A DNA stretch of 64,000 nucleotides from Saccharomycopsis fibuligera x Saccharomycopsis cf. fibuligera (GCA_001936135.1 CP012822.1:248001-312000); one strand, 5' to 3'; shown: positions 38,758-49,957, counted from the stretch's first letter. Numbers and translations: made by a program. Notes: generated from the letters alone by a model not told the origin.

Positions 38758-41700
38758 TCAAAATATTCCAGCACTCTCAGCAACATTGCTAAACATCTGC
38801 ACCAAACTGTTCCGGTTAACTTCAAACTCCACTTCCCTGTAATATCTTGCACTAATCCCTTCTAATCTTTTATATAACAACACATATTCGTTCTCTACTT
38901 GTTTCCAAATTTTATGCACCAACTTGCTTTTAGTATTGGCAAGAGTCTTTTCGCTAATTTGCAACAATAGTAATTCTTCTGCCTCATTACCACTGTTTCT
39001 GCTATCATATTCAGCAAAATCACGGTCAATTTTGCGAAAATTGGACTTAATGTGCTGATTTACTTCATTCTTATTATAGTACGACATCAAGCTGCGGAAA
39101 TTTTCCTTTGAGTAGGTGTTATTTTTAGACGGGTCAACGCTGGCGTTTCTGGAAGAATTCTTTATAAAAGTTTCAATACCTTCAACAAATTCAATAAGTT
39201 TACCCAAACTATTTTGTACCAACGTCTCAGTATAAATTCTCACACAATCTTTGTACACTTTGTTGTATAAGGTGGTACGAAATTGAATCATGGTAACTAA
39301 GTCACTTTTCTCAAATGAGTCAATCAAGTAATTACTATTAGCAATCAAGTTAACACACTTATTGATTCGTACTTCTTCGTCATTCGCAGCATGAGTACCT
39401 CTGGATTTAGCGCTTGTACTGTTTCTAATCTTGCGGCTCTTTATAGTTGAAAGATTGTTGTTAGGAATAATAGAGGCTAAAGTGCTTTCAAATGAATCCA
39501 AAATATATTTGTTGTAATCATCATAAGTAGTATCCAAGATCAACCTGATAGAATTATTTTCAATTTCCTGTCTAGATAAGCCAGAATGTTGTAAGGTTTT
39601 TTCAATAAATTTTACTATCCGTGGATATGACTTGATGACAAATAATACATCAGTTTTCTTATCAATAAGCAACGTTGAGTTCAAATTGTTGGCGAAAATC
39701 TTACCTTGGCTTTGGTTGAAATTATACCATGTGTTTTTTAGTCTATTAGATATTTTTTTCAAAAAGCTTGAAATGATGTAATCGTTATTTTGCTTAGCCA
39801 AACTTTGAATATTGTTATCAATAACTAGAATAATCACTGGCAAAATCTGTGTATGAGAAGCAGCAAACTCAGCTAAGACCTTGAAAGTTGAGATAATCTC
39901 ATCACTGAAAATGTTCTCAATCAATGAAAGAGACTCATTATCTTCAGTATCTTCAGCATGTGCTTGCTTGCTAATGAATTCTCCATCATTTTTCTTTTTC
40001 AAAAATTGCCTCACACGGTCACTTGGGTTACTTAATGTTTTCAAATATTCATCTAAAGTAATTTCATTCAAAGATGACAAATGAAAAAATTCGCTTATGA
40101 AATTTTGTTGCTGAATAATCAAATTTTGCAAAAGTTGTATAATGCCATGCACTTGGTGGAAGATGAGACCACTTAATTCAATATCAAACAAGTTGAAAAC
40201 ATTATTGCCACTGAGTTGTTTAGTTTCATCAAGAAGTAAATTGGCACGGTTGACTCTGTAATCAAAACAGTATCTATAATGGAAACTGATACTGCTATTT
40301 CTAGAAGATTCAAACAAAAGTCTCAAGATGTTTCTACTAACAGTTACGACATTACCAATCACCTCATGGAATGCCTTTCTCATGTAATATTGATATGCTT
40401 TCATTATTGAACCGAATCTATCTTTTGCAATTTCCTTAGCATATAATGTGAATGCGCCATAAACAAGCAAATGGGAAAATCTCTTGTTTAAAGATGTAAT
40501 TAATGACTCAACGTTAAGTGGGTTGCTTGAATTATCCTTGCCGTTAGCAACTTTGTCAAGCGCTTGGCTCGTTACTGCAACAATTTCTCTATAAAGGTTC
40601 TTGAACTCAGATACAAGTGTGTCTTCTACTCCAGTGAGAAAGTTCTGACTGTAATTTTCATAAACTCTGTTACGCTCTGTTAAGGCTCTCATATTACCTA
40701 AATCACTGTTAATTAAAGTTAAGGCGCCTTCATTATTGCTGTTTTTGCCATTATCGACGCCCCTAATAGTTTTCAAAGCAGAATACAAATTAGCAAGCAC
40801 ATTTTCAATAATGGTTATATCTTGTACACTTCCACTAATTTTGTAAGTGCTCAACACTTTTAATTCTTCATTACTTAAACTGACATTGCTTATGATATCT
40901 TTCAAATCGTTCCACAAATTTTTTTTGTTAGCAGTAGTCACCTGCAAACCGGATGATTGACTTTCAATGTAAGAAATTTCTTCATTGAAGCCATCTAATT
41001 CAACTTGGAAAAATGTAAGCATTGGATCAAGTTTCTCGCATTGTTGAATACTTTCTTCAATGTATTTGTCAATTTCGCCAAAATTAGAGGAAATGTTAAT
41101 CAATGAGTTTACTGATTCGTATTCAGTTTTCAGTAAGGTTTTCACAAGCTTTTGTGAGATTTTCTTAGAATCATCTCTACTGTTCCACCCAATTTCTTCG
41201 AAAAGTTCTTCTAATGGCGTCGTATCGTTTTTCTTGGTGCCCATAGATTGACGGTTTTTGCCCTCAACATTTACGGCAGTTTCCTCAATAATATTATCAT
41301 CAAATACTCCTCTACTTTCAATATCTCCAACAACGCCTCGATCGAGTGTATTATCTTCTTGCCCTTCATTAGCACCAAAACCATCATCATTGTCATAATC
41401 ATCATCATTGATATCACGAGCCATAGAATCGTCAGCGAATTCATCATGATCATCATTCATGGTGATCATTGGTTTTGGCACCGCTGGCATCCTTGGCACA
41501 TTATTATTAGCAGCAGCCACATCTTGCAAGATACTATTACTACTTTTCTTAAATTTTATGCTTGGTTTTTTGCTGATGGACCTTTGTTTGTAAATCTCAT
41601 TCATCACTGCTGCAGCATCATCAGTATTGTGATCATTTTTATGGCCATAAGCAGCACTAATACTATTTAGTTCATTATCATCATTAGGCAACAGTTCAAG

Positions 41701-43953
41701 TTCGGTGTCTCTTCTAAAAAGCGAATCTCTTTGTGAAGTGCTCTTGAATTCAACATCAATGATAGATGATCTATTTGATTTCACTGCGCCGTTGCTGTTA
41801 TTGTTATTTCCGCTATTGTTAGCGGTAAGATTATCGGAAAACACAGAATGGGTCGGCGAGTCAAACATTTTGCCTGGTGAAAGCATATTCATCGATTGGT
41901 CCATAGTACCATCAATGCCATTGTTGTCAAAGCTATTTAACTCGTTTTTTAATACACCGCGATCGACAATTCCTACCGATTCTGCAGGGTTCATTCTATC
42001 AGCTGAAGGTCTTTCCCCTCCACCCAAAATATCATTCTTAAGAGCAGCTCTGCTACTATCGTTACTGCCATTATTATTGATGTTGTGGAGACTACTGACG
42101 TCACTACCACTATTGTTTTTACTGACTGAATCGTTTCTGCCAGCTTCATTCTGTCCGTAAAGTTTTGGTGATGAGGTGTTAAAGGAAAGTGGAGGAGCAT
42201 TTTCGTTTTTAGGTTTCGGAGACTCCAATCTTCTCATGCTTGGTGATTTAAATGCTAATGGCGGAGGAACAACTTTATTTGGGCTTTCAAGTGTCTCTAA
42301 AGAACCTGGCTCCGGTGCAGATGGTGGTCCTTGTTGTCCTTGGCTTTGTGCTGCATTGAGCTGTTGTGGTTGAAAATGCTTAAGCTTTGGATTAGCCAAA
42401 AACATTTTCTGTTCTAATGGTGTACGAGGCCCAGATGCACTCAATGAGCCTTGATTGCTGTTAGCGTTGGTTGTCTGAGTGTTGAGCTTAGAAAGCGATG
42501 GTTTTTTAGTAGCCTGCTGCGATAAACTTTGCGGTTGAGATGGTAGTGATGCAGGGGAACCATTTTCGAACATCTTCATCTTTTGTTGTAAAGAACCAAA
42601 GGACTTCTTTGGTTGTAATTGGGGCATTACATTACTAGAATTACTACCAATACTACCATTATTGCTTTGTGTGTGGCCATAAGGTACGCTCGGTGCACCA
42701 GTAACAAATTTATTTTGGCCTTGCAAATATGTACCGCTGTTTCCTGTCTTTGGTGCACCACTGAGCACACTATAGCTATGATCACGACCGGATGCATCAG
42801 TTTGCCCGCTATCGGTTCTAGGCCTCAGGGCAACATTGTTTACCTGTGAGGTTAATTGGTTTGATTTGCTACTCAGAGGGGACATCAAGTTGCTGTTATT
42901 CGCTCCGGAGTTGGCGCTTACTGGCGATATTAAGTTATGCTCCGTACTAAATGCAGCATAACTATTGGCTTTCTGTTGATGCTGGTGCGGTAGCGGCGAT
43001 TGTTGTTGTTGCAGAGGACGTTGTGCAACTCTTTGCGGCGATGTGTTTCTGCTCTTAGAGCCAAGAGAGCTGTTCGAAATTACCGAGTTCTTATTATTTG
43101 GAGTAGTATTGCTAGTACTATAGTTAGAATTTGTAAGTGATGTTCTAGCGCCATAATTACTGGCCATGCTGTTGTGTGAAGGAGCAGTAGATGCAAAACT
43201 GGTATCAGTGGCAGATGAGCTTTTGCTCGTGTATCTTAGTGTGGCAGGATTTCCTTTATTGCCAAGAGCAATAATGTCTCCGAACAACTTTTGGTCAAAA
43301 TCGACCAACACTGGCAATCCACCTTTGGTGAATTTGTTGAAAATATTACATATGCTTTTGATAAAAACAGTTCTTTCTTTTGCAGTGTTGGTTGCCCAAT
43401 AGTATGGCTTACCTAAAAGCATCAACATGCCACAGTCCGAATCTTTATCAACTTGCACTTCTTGCAACTCGTCAAGGTTCCAAGTACGACCAATTTGAAA
43501 AGAGCCATTAGGATTTTCTCTGCCTTTATGTAATCTAACAGTTCCAGAACGCTTCACCGCAAGTGACAAAATTCTTGTTTTTTTATTTTTGGGCGAGGAA
43601 TTAGGCGGCGGCCTCGACGAAGGATAGTGGGAGTCTTCGATTATACGGACATGAGTGATGTAGGACTCGTGCAATGTGCCATCCGGTTCATAACGGGTGA
43701 AACAGTACTTGATAAGACGTTGCTTGTCTTGCTCATATTGCTGAGCAAGGTTAACAGCAGCCATAGGGCGTAAATTAGCTGATTGAGGAGGGCTTGTCGT
43801 TTGTGGTGAAGATATTGGGGATGCTGGTTGGCCAGTAATATTAGTCTTGTCTTGATGGTGGTTTGATCCAGAACGGCGATGCAAATGAAGGTGATTATGT
43901 GATTGCAATTCTGAACCAAACTTCTTGAGAGACTCTTTGGGTGATCCAAGCAT
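38758..43953 (-). CDS. SEC3: Exocyst subunit Sec3
   Basis: A 1731-residue Sec3, the exocyst subunit that marks sites of polarised secretion by binding PI(4,5)P2 and Rho GTPases. The N-terminal Sec3 PH-like domain spans about 75-215 (YCFTRYEPDGTLHESYITHV, TRILSLAVKRSGTVRLHKG, RTWNLDELQEVQVD, PYYWATNTAKERTVFI). A very long low-complexity region rich in Ser, Asn and Gln follows (about 220-930). The C-terminal helical exocyst rod runs from EELFEEIGWNSRDDSKKIS to the end. Yeast Sec3 has 1336 residues, so the extra length here lies mainly in the disordered middle. It is divergent from SAS10, with ATGs 433 bases apart. Confidence 0.93.
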   Translation of the reverse strand: MLGSPKESLKKFGSELQSHNHLHLHRRSGSNHHQDKTNITGQPASPISSPQTTSPPQSANLRPMAAVNLAQQYEQDKQRLIKYCFTRYEPDGTLHESYITHVRIIEDSHYPSSRPPPNSSPKNKKTRILSLAVKRSGTVRLHKGRENPNGSFQIGRTWNLDELQEVQVDKDSDCGMLMLLGKPYYWATNTAKERTVFIKSICNIFNKFTKGGLPVLVDFDQKLFGDIIALGNKGNPATLRYTSKSSSATDTSFASTAPSHNSMASNYGARTSLTNSNYSTSNTTPNNKNSVISNSSLGSKSRNTSPQRVAQRPLQQQQSPLPHQHQQKANSYAAFSTEHNLISPVSANSGANNSNLMSPLSSKSNQLTSQVNNVALRPRTDSGQTDASGRDHSYSVLSGAPKTGNSGTYLQGQNKFVTGAPSVPYGHTQSNNGSIGSNSSNVMPQLQPKKSFGSLQQKMKMFENGSPASLPSQPQSLSQQATKKPSLSKLNTQTTNANSNQGSLSASGPRTPLEQKMFLANPKLKHFQPQQLNAAQSQGQQGPPSAPEPGSLETLESPNKVVPPPLAFKSPSMRRLESPKPKNENAPPLSFNTSSPKLYGQNEAGRNDSVSKNNSGSDVSSLHNINNNGSNDSSRAALKNDILGGGERPSADRMNPAESVGIVDRGVLKNELNSFDNNGIDGTMDQSMNMLSPGKMFDSPTHSVFSDNLTANNSGNNNNSNGAVKSNRSSIIDVEFKSTSQRDSLFRRDTELELLPNDDNELNSISAAYGHKNDHNTDDAAAVMNEIYKQRSISKKPSIKFKKSSNSILQDVAAANNNVPRMPAVPKPMITMNDDHDEFADDSMARDINDDDYDNDDGFGANEGQEDNTLDRGVVGDIESRGVFDDNIIEETAVNVEGKNRQSMGTKKNDTTPLEELFEEIGWNSRDDSKKISQKLVKTLLKTEYESVNSLINISSNFGEIDKYIEESIQQCEKLDPMLTFFQVELDGFNEEISYIESQSSGLQVTTANKKNLWNDLKDIISNVSLSNEELKVLSTYKISGSVQDITIIENVLANLYSALKTIRGVDNGKNSNNEGALTLINSDLGNMRALTERNRVYENYSQNFLTGVEDTLVSEFKNLYREIVAVTSQALDKVANGKDNSSNPLNVESLITSLNKRFSHLLVYGAFTLYAKEIAKDRFGSIMKAYQYYMRKAFHEVIGNVVTVSRNILRLLFESSRNSSISFHYRYCFDYRVNRANLLLDETKQLSGNNVFNLFDIELSGLIFHQVHGIIQLLQNLIIQQQNFISEFFHLSSLNEITLDEYLKTLSNPSDRVRQFLKKKNDGEFISKQAHAEDTEDNESLSLIENIFSDEIISTFKVLAEFAASHTQILPVIILVIDNNIQSLAKQNNDYIISSFLKKISNRLKNTWYNFNQSQGKIFANNLNSTLLIDKKTDVLFVIKSYPRIVKFIEKTLQHSGLSRQEIENNSIRLILDTTYDDYNKYILDSFESTLASIIPNNNLSTIKSRKIRNSTSAKSRGTHAANDEEVRINKCVNLIANSNYLIDSFEKSDLVTMIQFRTTLYNKVYKDCVRIYTETLVQNSLGKLIEFVEGIETFIKNSSRNASVDPSKNNTYSKENFRSLMSYYNKNEVNQHIKSNFRKIDRDFAEYDSRNSGNEAEELLLLQISEKTLANTKSKLVHKIWKQVENEYVLLYKRLEGISARYYREVEFEVNRNSLVQMFSNVAESAGIF

Positions 43954-44386
43954 GCGTGAATATATTGCCTGTTTCCAATTACAAACAACGCGTGCCTGCC
44001 AAGGATTGATAAGTGATAAAATAAGCTGTAATGAGTATCTGTATACGAAATGTCCAAAAGTACAGCTAGCGCTTAGCCTTTCCGTGATTTATGCGCTCTC
44101 TGTTTGCTTTCCTTTTTCGTTTTTTGATTTTCAATTTGGATTTCAATAAATAAGGGGTCGGGTCACATGAGTGAGAAAAGAGGGTGTACCTTACTACGGG
44201 TATACTCGTCAGGTGCGCTTCATCGGCTGAAATTTTTTTTTTTTTTTTTTTTTTATTTTGCTTTTTGATGAGCAGAAGAAGAGGAAACAAAAGAATAAAG
44301 AGAACAAGTGCAACGGTCAACACTCGAAGACTATTGCTATCACACAAATAGGTGGTTGTAATAAGAAATACTGGCTCGAATCCAAG
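43954..44386. promoter_or_regulatory. Divergent SEC3/SAS10 promoter
   Basis: A 433-base divergent promoter with T22 at 44233-44254, about 130 bases before the SAS10 start. The frame of SAS10 is open upstream to 44258 but lacks an ATG. Confidence 0.55.
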
Positions 44387-46120
44387 ATGTCTGACCTTGA
44401 TCTTGATGAAGTAGATCAATACAATGAAAATCGTCTTAAGCTCTCTGCAACCAACAGAATAAATGAAGGCTATTCAGAGGATGACTTGAGTGAGGACGAA
44501 GTGCTTGGCCTCGGAGAAGACGAAAACATTTCAGGAAGCAGTGACGAAGACGATGATGAAGTTTTTGGCGATAAGAAAATAAAATCTGAGGAAGAAGAAG
44601 ATGACGATGATGAGAACTGGGGCGGCAAGGAAAACATCTATGGCGGTGACGATCTTGATGCTATCGACAATAAAGAAGAAGCGGACGAGCTCGTTAAAGA
44701 GTCCATTAGACTTCAAAAGAAACACATGGATGACTTGAACATGGACGATTTCGTCGATGAGGAAATGCTTTCTGAGTGGAAGAAGACTGCTACTGATTAT
44801 GATCAAACTGCTACTGATGCAAAAAGTACAGTTAAACAATCGCAACAACAACTACAGGAAGTTATTTTGGGCAACAGATTTGCTAAATTGGATAGTGAAG
44901 CCAAAAAGAATTTTATTTCTTCGGTTTTTCCAGAGTATTTTCCGCTCTGTAAGGAGTTCGCAGAGTTGTATAATGGAGAATATCAGCAATTATTACAGCA
45001 TAAAAATCAATCTAGAATTAATAGAGTAAAATTCGTGGCGTTGTCAGCGTATCTCAGTGCTATTGCTAACTATCTTAATATTCTTGTTTCAATGGTGAAA
45101 AGTTCCGAAGATGATAACTTGACCATGAAGGACCATCCGATTATGGAGACTATTTTGGGATCCAGAGAGGCTTGGAGACAAGCTAGTGAGCTAAAGAATG
45201 TGCGTGACAAAGACCTCGAACAGGATAGTGACGAGGAGGAGGAGCTTAAAGAAGATAAAGAAGAAGATTTTAGCGACGATATCGTTAAAACGACCGAATT
45301 GGGTGTCAGCGATGAGGAACTTAGCAATGGTGAATCCAGAAATAGTGATATGAGTGATGATAACGAGCAAGTTAATAGCAGCGGCGAGCACGACCTTGAC
45401 CTTGACCTTAGCAAGATCAAGCGCAATTTCGGAAAACGTTTTGTCAAAGTCAATGACGCCATTGAAGGTGAAATTGATGATGTCGATGCTGACGACAAGA
45501 AATCCCGTAAGAAATCCTTACGTTTCTACACTTCCAAAATTGATCAACAGTCCAACAAGAAAGACGCTCGTTTTGCGGGCGATGAAGATTTGCCATACAA
45601 GGAAAGACTCTTTGAAAGACAACAACGGCTCATTGAAGAAGCACGTAAGCGTGGTTTGGATAAATCTGACAAAGCTACCAACTTGGATAATGATGATTAC
45701 GATAGTGCAGATGAGCAAAAATTGGCACAGCAGATAAATGACTCTAGCACTAATGACTATGATGCCTTTTACAACTCCGTCAAGTTTGCTAAAGAAGAGA
45801 AGCAAAACAAGAGAAAGAGAGCTCATAAGCAGGCTGTCAAAGCTGCTAAAGAAGGTAAGTTGGCAGAAATCATGGCTGATGAAAGTATTGGAGATGATGG
45901 TAAGAGAGCCATCAATTACCAAATATTGAAGAATAAGGGTTTGACGGCGAAGAGAAAGAAGGAAACACAGAATTCCAGAGTCAAGAAAAGGAAGAAGTAC
46001 GAACAAGCCCAAAAGAAACTCAAGTCGGTTAGACAAGTGTTCAAGGGTCAACAGGGTGCTTATGGTGGTGAAAGCACTGGTATTAAGAAGAACTTGTCCA
46101 GAAGTGTCAAGCTCAAGTGA
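44387..46120 (+). CDS. SAS10: SSU processome protein Sas10/Utp3
   Basis: A 577-residue homologue of Sas10 (Utp3), a nucleolar U3 snoRNP-associated factor required for 18S rRNA maturation and first linked to silencing. The ATG at 44387 starts MSDLDLDEVDQYNENRLK. The N-terminal 130 residues are highly acidic. A Sas10/Utp3/C1D-type domain lies around 160-300 (LSAYLSAIANYLNILVSMV, DHPIMETILGSREAWRQ). Another acidic Ser/Glu/Asp tract follows. The C-terminal Sas10 domain is basic and characteristic (RAINYQILKNKGLTAKRKK, VKKRKKYEQAQKKLKSVRQ, ending NLSRSVKLK). Length is close to yeast Sas10 (610). Confidence 0.94.
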   Translation: MSDLDLDEVDQYNENRLKLSATNRINEGYSEDDLSEDEVLGLGEDENISGSSDEDDDEVFGDKKIKSEEEEDDDDENWGGKENIYGGDDLDAIDNKEEADELVKESIRLQKKHMDDLNMDDFVDEEMLSEWKKTATDYDQTATDAKSTVKQSQQQLQEVILGNRFAKLDSEAKKNFISSVFPEYFPLCKEFAELYNGEYQQLLQHKNQSRINRVKFVALSAYLSAIANYLNILVSMVKSSEDDNLTMKDHPIMETILGSREAWRQASELKNVRDKDLEQDSDEEEELKEDKEEDFSDDIVKTTELGVSDEELSNGESRNSDMSDDNEQVNSSGEHDLDLDLSKIKRNFGKRFVKVNDAIEGEIDDVDADDKKSRKKSLRFYTSKIDQQSNKKDARFAGDEDLPYKERLFERQQRLIEEARKRGLDKSDKATNLDNDDYDSADEQKLAQQINDSSTNDYDAFYNSVKFAKEEKQNKRKRAHKQAVKAAKEGKLAEIMADESIGDDGKRAINYQILKNKGLTAKRKKETQNSRVKKRKKYEQAQKKLKSVRQVFKGQQGAYGGESTGIKKNLSRSVKLK

Positions 46121-46808
46121 AGTGCGGCTATCAATCCGTGAAGGATACACCACATCTATATCTGTTTTTTCCATTCTTTTATTAGTTTCTTGTTCAAACT
46201 TTTATCTGTTCAGTTTCTTGTGCAAACTATGCATTTTCTTTTATAGTAGTTATCGCAGTCCATTATCTATACTAGTGTAATATAAATTATACGTCTATCA
46301 TCCTTTCTAAACAATGCCACAGAGACAACAACTTTGGCACTTTACTATTGACATTAGATACTGGCCAGCCGCTCAACGCATTCACTTTAAGATTCGTCGT
46401 CAAGTTTTCTAGCAGTCCGTCTTGCTTGAGCACAGCCCAGCAAAAAAGCGGTCAAGCTAGCATACCGTACTCAGCATGCGCATGCACCATCTACAACGGT
46501 GATGTGGCCGTATCCCAGCATGCATGACCCTGCATGATAAGGATGGCCGTTGCTGCGCCATGTAGCTGGCGGAAAGGCCGAGCGGGAGCACAGCTTCTTC
46601 TTTGAGGCCTCTTCCTTTCACTCGGGCGCTCTTTTGGGATTTCTACAAACAAATGCAAAGAAAAGACATGTTTATTGCCGCGCAGCTACGCAAAGCTGCG
46701 CGGGGAGTTCTAGTAAGTGTAGCAAGAAGAGTAGTACTAACGGCTGGAGCACGCATAAACCTGGGGCAAACGAAAAGGCGCGGCAAGGCAACAGCAGCTG
46801 GCTCGCAC
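46121..46808. other. Convergent 3' region of SAS10 and ADH
   Basis: About 690 bases between convergent genes. Base composition shifts from AT-rich to GC-rich around 46350. A short palindromic block (cgcagctacgcaaagctgcgcgg) near 46679-46702 could fold as a hairpin at the 3' end of the ADH transcript. No other gene seen. Confidence 0.5.
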
Positions 46809-47939
46809 CTACTTGGCGGTGTCCAAGACATATCTGCCGACAATCTTGCCCTGCTCCATCAACTTGTAGACGTCGCTCAACTGGCTCAAGCCAACCACCT
46901 TGATTGGAGAGTGCACAAGGCCCCTGGTGAAGTAGTCGATGGCCTCTCTCGTGTCGGCTCTGTTGCCGACATACGAGCCGATGATCTTGATGGACTTGAC
47001 AACGTGGCTGAACACGTCAGTCTTGACCACGGCGTCTGCCGGAAGACCAACAAGCACAACCTTGCCGGTCGGTCTCACATACTCCACAGAGGCGCTCATG
47101 GCCTTGTCGCTGACACTGACGTTGATGACGCCGTGAGGCCCGCCGCTGGTTGCCTCCTGGACAGCGGCCACTAGGTCGTCGGTCTTGGTGAAGTCGACAA
47201 ACTTCTCGGCGCCCAAGTCCTTGGCTGCGGCCTCCTTGTCGGCGCCGCCGTCGATGCCAAGCACGCGGTAGCCCATCGCCTTGGCGTACTGGACCGCAAG
47301 GGTGCCGAGGCCGCCGCCTGCGCCGGAGATGGCCACCCACTGGCCCTGCTGCAACTCGGCGCTCTTCAAGGCCTTGTACACCGTGACGCCGGCGCACAAA
47401 ATAGGAGCAATGCCCGCCAAGTCAGCGCCCTTTGGGATCTTTGCGGCCTGCACCGCGTCGGCCGTGGCGTACTGCTGGAACGAGCCGTCGTGGGTGTACC
47501 CAGACAAGTCGGCGTGCGCGCAGTTGGACTCGTGGCCCTGCTCGCAGTACTCGCAGGACTGGCACGAGCCGTTCAACCACTTGATGCCGGCGAGGTCGCC
47601 AACCTTGAAGTGCGTCACTGCGTCGCCGACAGCGACCACCTCGCCGGCGCCCTCGTGACCGCCGACCAACGGCAACTTGGTTGGCAACGGCCAGTCGCCC
47701 TTCCACGCGTGCAAGTCGGTGTGGCAGACTCCCGAGTACTTGACGTTGACCAAGATCTCGTTGGGCTTTGGCTTTGGCACCGGGATGTCCTTGTACACCA
47801 ACGGGCCGCCGTTTGTGTCGAACACCACCGCCTTTTGCGAGGCTGGGATGGCGAGTCTGGCGAGCGGAGCGCTCGAGAAGTTTCTTCCGGACGCCCTGAG
47901 AACAAAGCGCTGGTTGGTTTTTGCAAGCGAGCTGAACAT
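46809..47939 (-). CDS. Zinc alcohol dehydrogenase, mitochondrial type
   Basis: A 376-residue medium-chain Zn-dependent alcohol dehydrogenase interconverting ethanol and acetaldehyde with NAD. The N-terminal 27 residues or so ([20 protein letters not shown]) are Arg/Ser-rich without acids, a typical mitochondrial presequence, so it resembles yeast ADH3. The core starts at [19 protein letters not shown]. Catalytic zinc ligands lie in [14 protein letters not shown] and GGHEGAGEV, structural zinc cysteines in [15 protein letters not shown], and the NAD fold in [16 protein letters not shown]. The ATG at 47939 lies 166 bases below a TATATATA box; the longer open frame to 48347 reads through the promoter and is rejected as a start. 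The third positions are very GC-rich. Confidence 0.93.
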   Translation of the reverse strand: MFSSLAKTNQRFVLRASGRNFSSAPLARLAIPASQKAVVFDTNGGPLVYKDIPVPKPKPNEILVNVKYSGVCHTDLHAWKGDWPLPTKLPLVGGHEGAGEVVAVGDAVTHFKVGDLAGIKWLNGSCQSCEYCEQGHESNCAHADLSGYTHDGSFQQYATADAVQAAKIPKGADLAGIAPILCAGVTVYKALKSAELQQGQWVAISGAGGGLGTLAVQYAKAMGYRVLGIDGGADKEAAAKDLGAEKFVDFTKTDDLVAAVQEATSGGPHGVINVSVSDKAMSASVEYVRPTGKVVLVGLPADAVVKTDVFSHVVKSIKIIGSYVGNRADTREAIDYFTRGLVHSPIKVVGLSQLSDVYKLMEQGKIVGRYVLDTAK

Positions 47940-48059
47940 TGTCGGTTGTGTGCGGTACTTGGTGTTTGGACAGAAGAGAAGAGAACGAGGAACGAAGAAT
48001 AAGAAAAGAAAAGAAAAAAAAACTGGAGGTTTTGTTTTGTAGTGGACAGCACAAGACCG

Positions 48060-48083
48060 GACAGAGACAGAGACAGAGACAGA
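48060..48083. repeat. (GACAGA)4 microsatellite
   Basis: Four GACAGA units in the ADH 5' leader/promoter, between the TATA box and the ATG. Confidence 0.85.
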
Positions 48084-48104
48084 AAAAGTGTCCAACGGCG
48101 ACAG

Positions 48105-48112
48105 TATATATA
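48105..48112 (-). promoter_or_regulatory. ADH TATA box
   Basis: TATATATA, 166 bases upstream of the ADH ATG. Confidence 0.6.
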
Positions 48113-49950
48113 GTCGCGCAGCGTCCAGTCGCACAAGGCGCCCGAGCTCGAGCACGCCCACAGGGCGGAGACAGAGAAAGTAGGCCCAAGGGAATGCGAG
48201 CGAACTTGCCCCGCCTAGTGGTCCAGCTGGGCTAGCTGGCACAGCTAGTCCAGCGGCCGGTGCTGAGTGCTGAGTGCGGTTCGCCTGTGGAGAGTGAGCC
48301 GTGAGCGCATGTTCGCGGATGCACCACCGCGCTGCAGAGCGACGCATCCGTCCCCAGCTGAGCTACCCCGCCAGATCAGCCCGATCTGCGCGTGCACCGC
48401 TGGGCTGCGCTTCTGCGGGTCTGCGAAAACGTCCCCTGTCTTGTCTTGCCAGCAGCACCAGGAGAGAGCAAGCGGCTTCTGGAAGCATGTTTATCGCACG
48501 GTGCGCTAGCACACAGCGGCTCGTGCGCACGGGGAGACCAGCGCTGGGCCAATGGAGTTGCCGCAGCTGTGCCAAAGAACTCCACTTTCAGACGGGAGTT
48601 TCAGCCGCGCGTCGCGGAGCCGGAAGGCGGTGGCAGGCGGTGGCAGGCGGCGGTGGCGGTTGGCGGCGGCCACCGCCAACCGCCAACCGCCAACCGCCAG
48701 CAGCTCCTCGCTTTTGCTCCCTTCGCTTCCGGGCAGACGACGCCATGGGTGCACCAAGCACGCCCGCCGCGCATGTGCGAGCGTGCAAAACTTGGGGAAG
48801 CCCAGCAGTCAGCAACGGTTTGCAGTTGTGGGTACTCAGAAGCCTGGCTCGGCTGCAACGGTACGGCGAGTGGCAGGCGCACTCGACAAGGAGAAGCCTG
48901 TTTTGATTAGCGGCTGAGGCTGACTTTGTGGTCGCTTTTGCCCCGCACTTTCTGTAGCCCGACGCCTCTGGATTTACCCTGCTCCAGCGGGCGGCGGCGG
49001 ACCCACAGCGGCGGACCCGCAGCGAGCCGCGCGTTCCCCTTTCGCAGCGCGGCGAAAGACACGGAACGTCTGAAAAACAGCTCTCCTGCGCGCGGCGCTA
49101 CCCGGCAATGGAAGCTTTGGGGGAATGCGCGCAGCGCTCTGCGTCGTGGTGCAGGTCTCAGCCCACACAGGCGTCAATATGCGGCACGGCGCGCCGGCAA
49201 GCATCCGTCCCCCGCGAGTGGGTAGGGCGGGCGTATACCATTGCGATGGTGCATCCGCTTGACATTCGTCGCCGTCTATTTTCGTGTTTCGCGGGCAAGC
49301 AAAACAGCTCTGTGCTCTTTACACACGGCATGCCTATTTTTGATATCTGCTAGTGTGGAACCACAAGTTCGATATGGGATTTTCGTCTTCAACGCTTCGC
49401 ATCTTCCAGCGGGCGTTTTTTGATTTCTGGCCACCTGCCGGATCCCAGAAAACTTCATTCTACCGACGTACTAGTTGGACGATGTAGTTTTCCCCAATTC
49501 CCGTTTTGCAAACCACCAGTTTCTTCTCGCACTCATCAGAGTTTATCACTACATGTTTCATCAGAAGCTTTGACAGTGTTTGCTTCGACACAGCCTAACT
49601 TACGTGCATATTTTCGCATAAATTTATTAGACTTTGTCAATGTGCCAAGTCTGCACAGTCTACATTATATGGCGTATTCACATATTCTAGATATGTGTTT
49701 CCCCTTTCTGCCTTTTTACATGCTCGTGTCTCTTCTGGCATATTCCTGTTGTCGGTATTCTTATCAGCTTCCGAGTACAAGTTCAAGCAGTTGCACTTTT
49801 GAACACTTGCTACTCTACTTATATATTGGATATGCTGTCAGCAATATAGCGTCCTTAGGTTCAGTACAATACCCCTTATCTACCCGCTCGGGCATGGTAA
49901 TTATACACCTGCTTGCAAAAATTATTTAAATATTTTGAGCTTGCTTGGTC
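48113..49950. other. GC-rich non-coding island upstream of ADH
   Basis: About 1.2 kb (to roughly 49300) of extremely GC-rich DNA with no recognised gene, becoming AT-rich by 49500. High GC creates long open frames in many phases with no protein character. It contains the ggcggt/accgcc hairpin at 48655-48684. The frame at 49420-49929 is also not convincing. Confidence 0.6.
48655..48684. repeat. GC-rich inverted repeat
   Basis: ggcggttggcgg at 48655-48666 pairs perfectly with ccgccaaccgcc at 48673-48684 (loop of 6). It is embedded in direct repeats of ggcggtggca (48627 onward) and ccgccaa (to about 48698). Confidence 0.85.
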
Positions 49951-49955
49951 AGCAA

Positions 49956-49957
<2 letters not shown>

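Noticed and set aside
47940-48347. N-terminal extension of the ADH frame
   Set aside because: The frame stays open upstream only because of GC richness; it reads through the TATA box and leader, and the ATG at 47939 gives a proper presequence.
48301-48906. Long open frames up to 201 residues
   Set aside because: All phases are open in this GC-rich island; composition is that of random GC-rich DNA.
49420-49929. 169-residue open frame
   Set aside because: No ATG at its start, no recognisable domain, and it sits at the border of decayed DNA.
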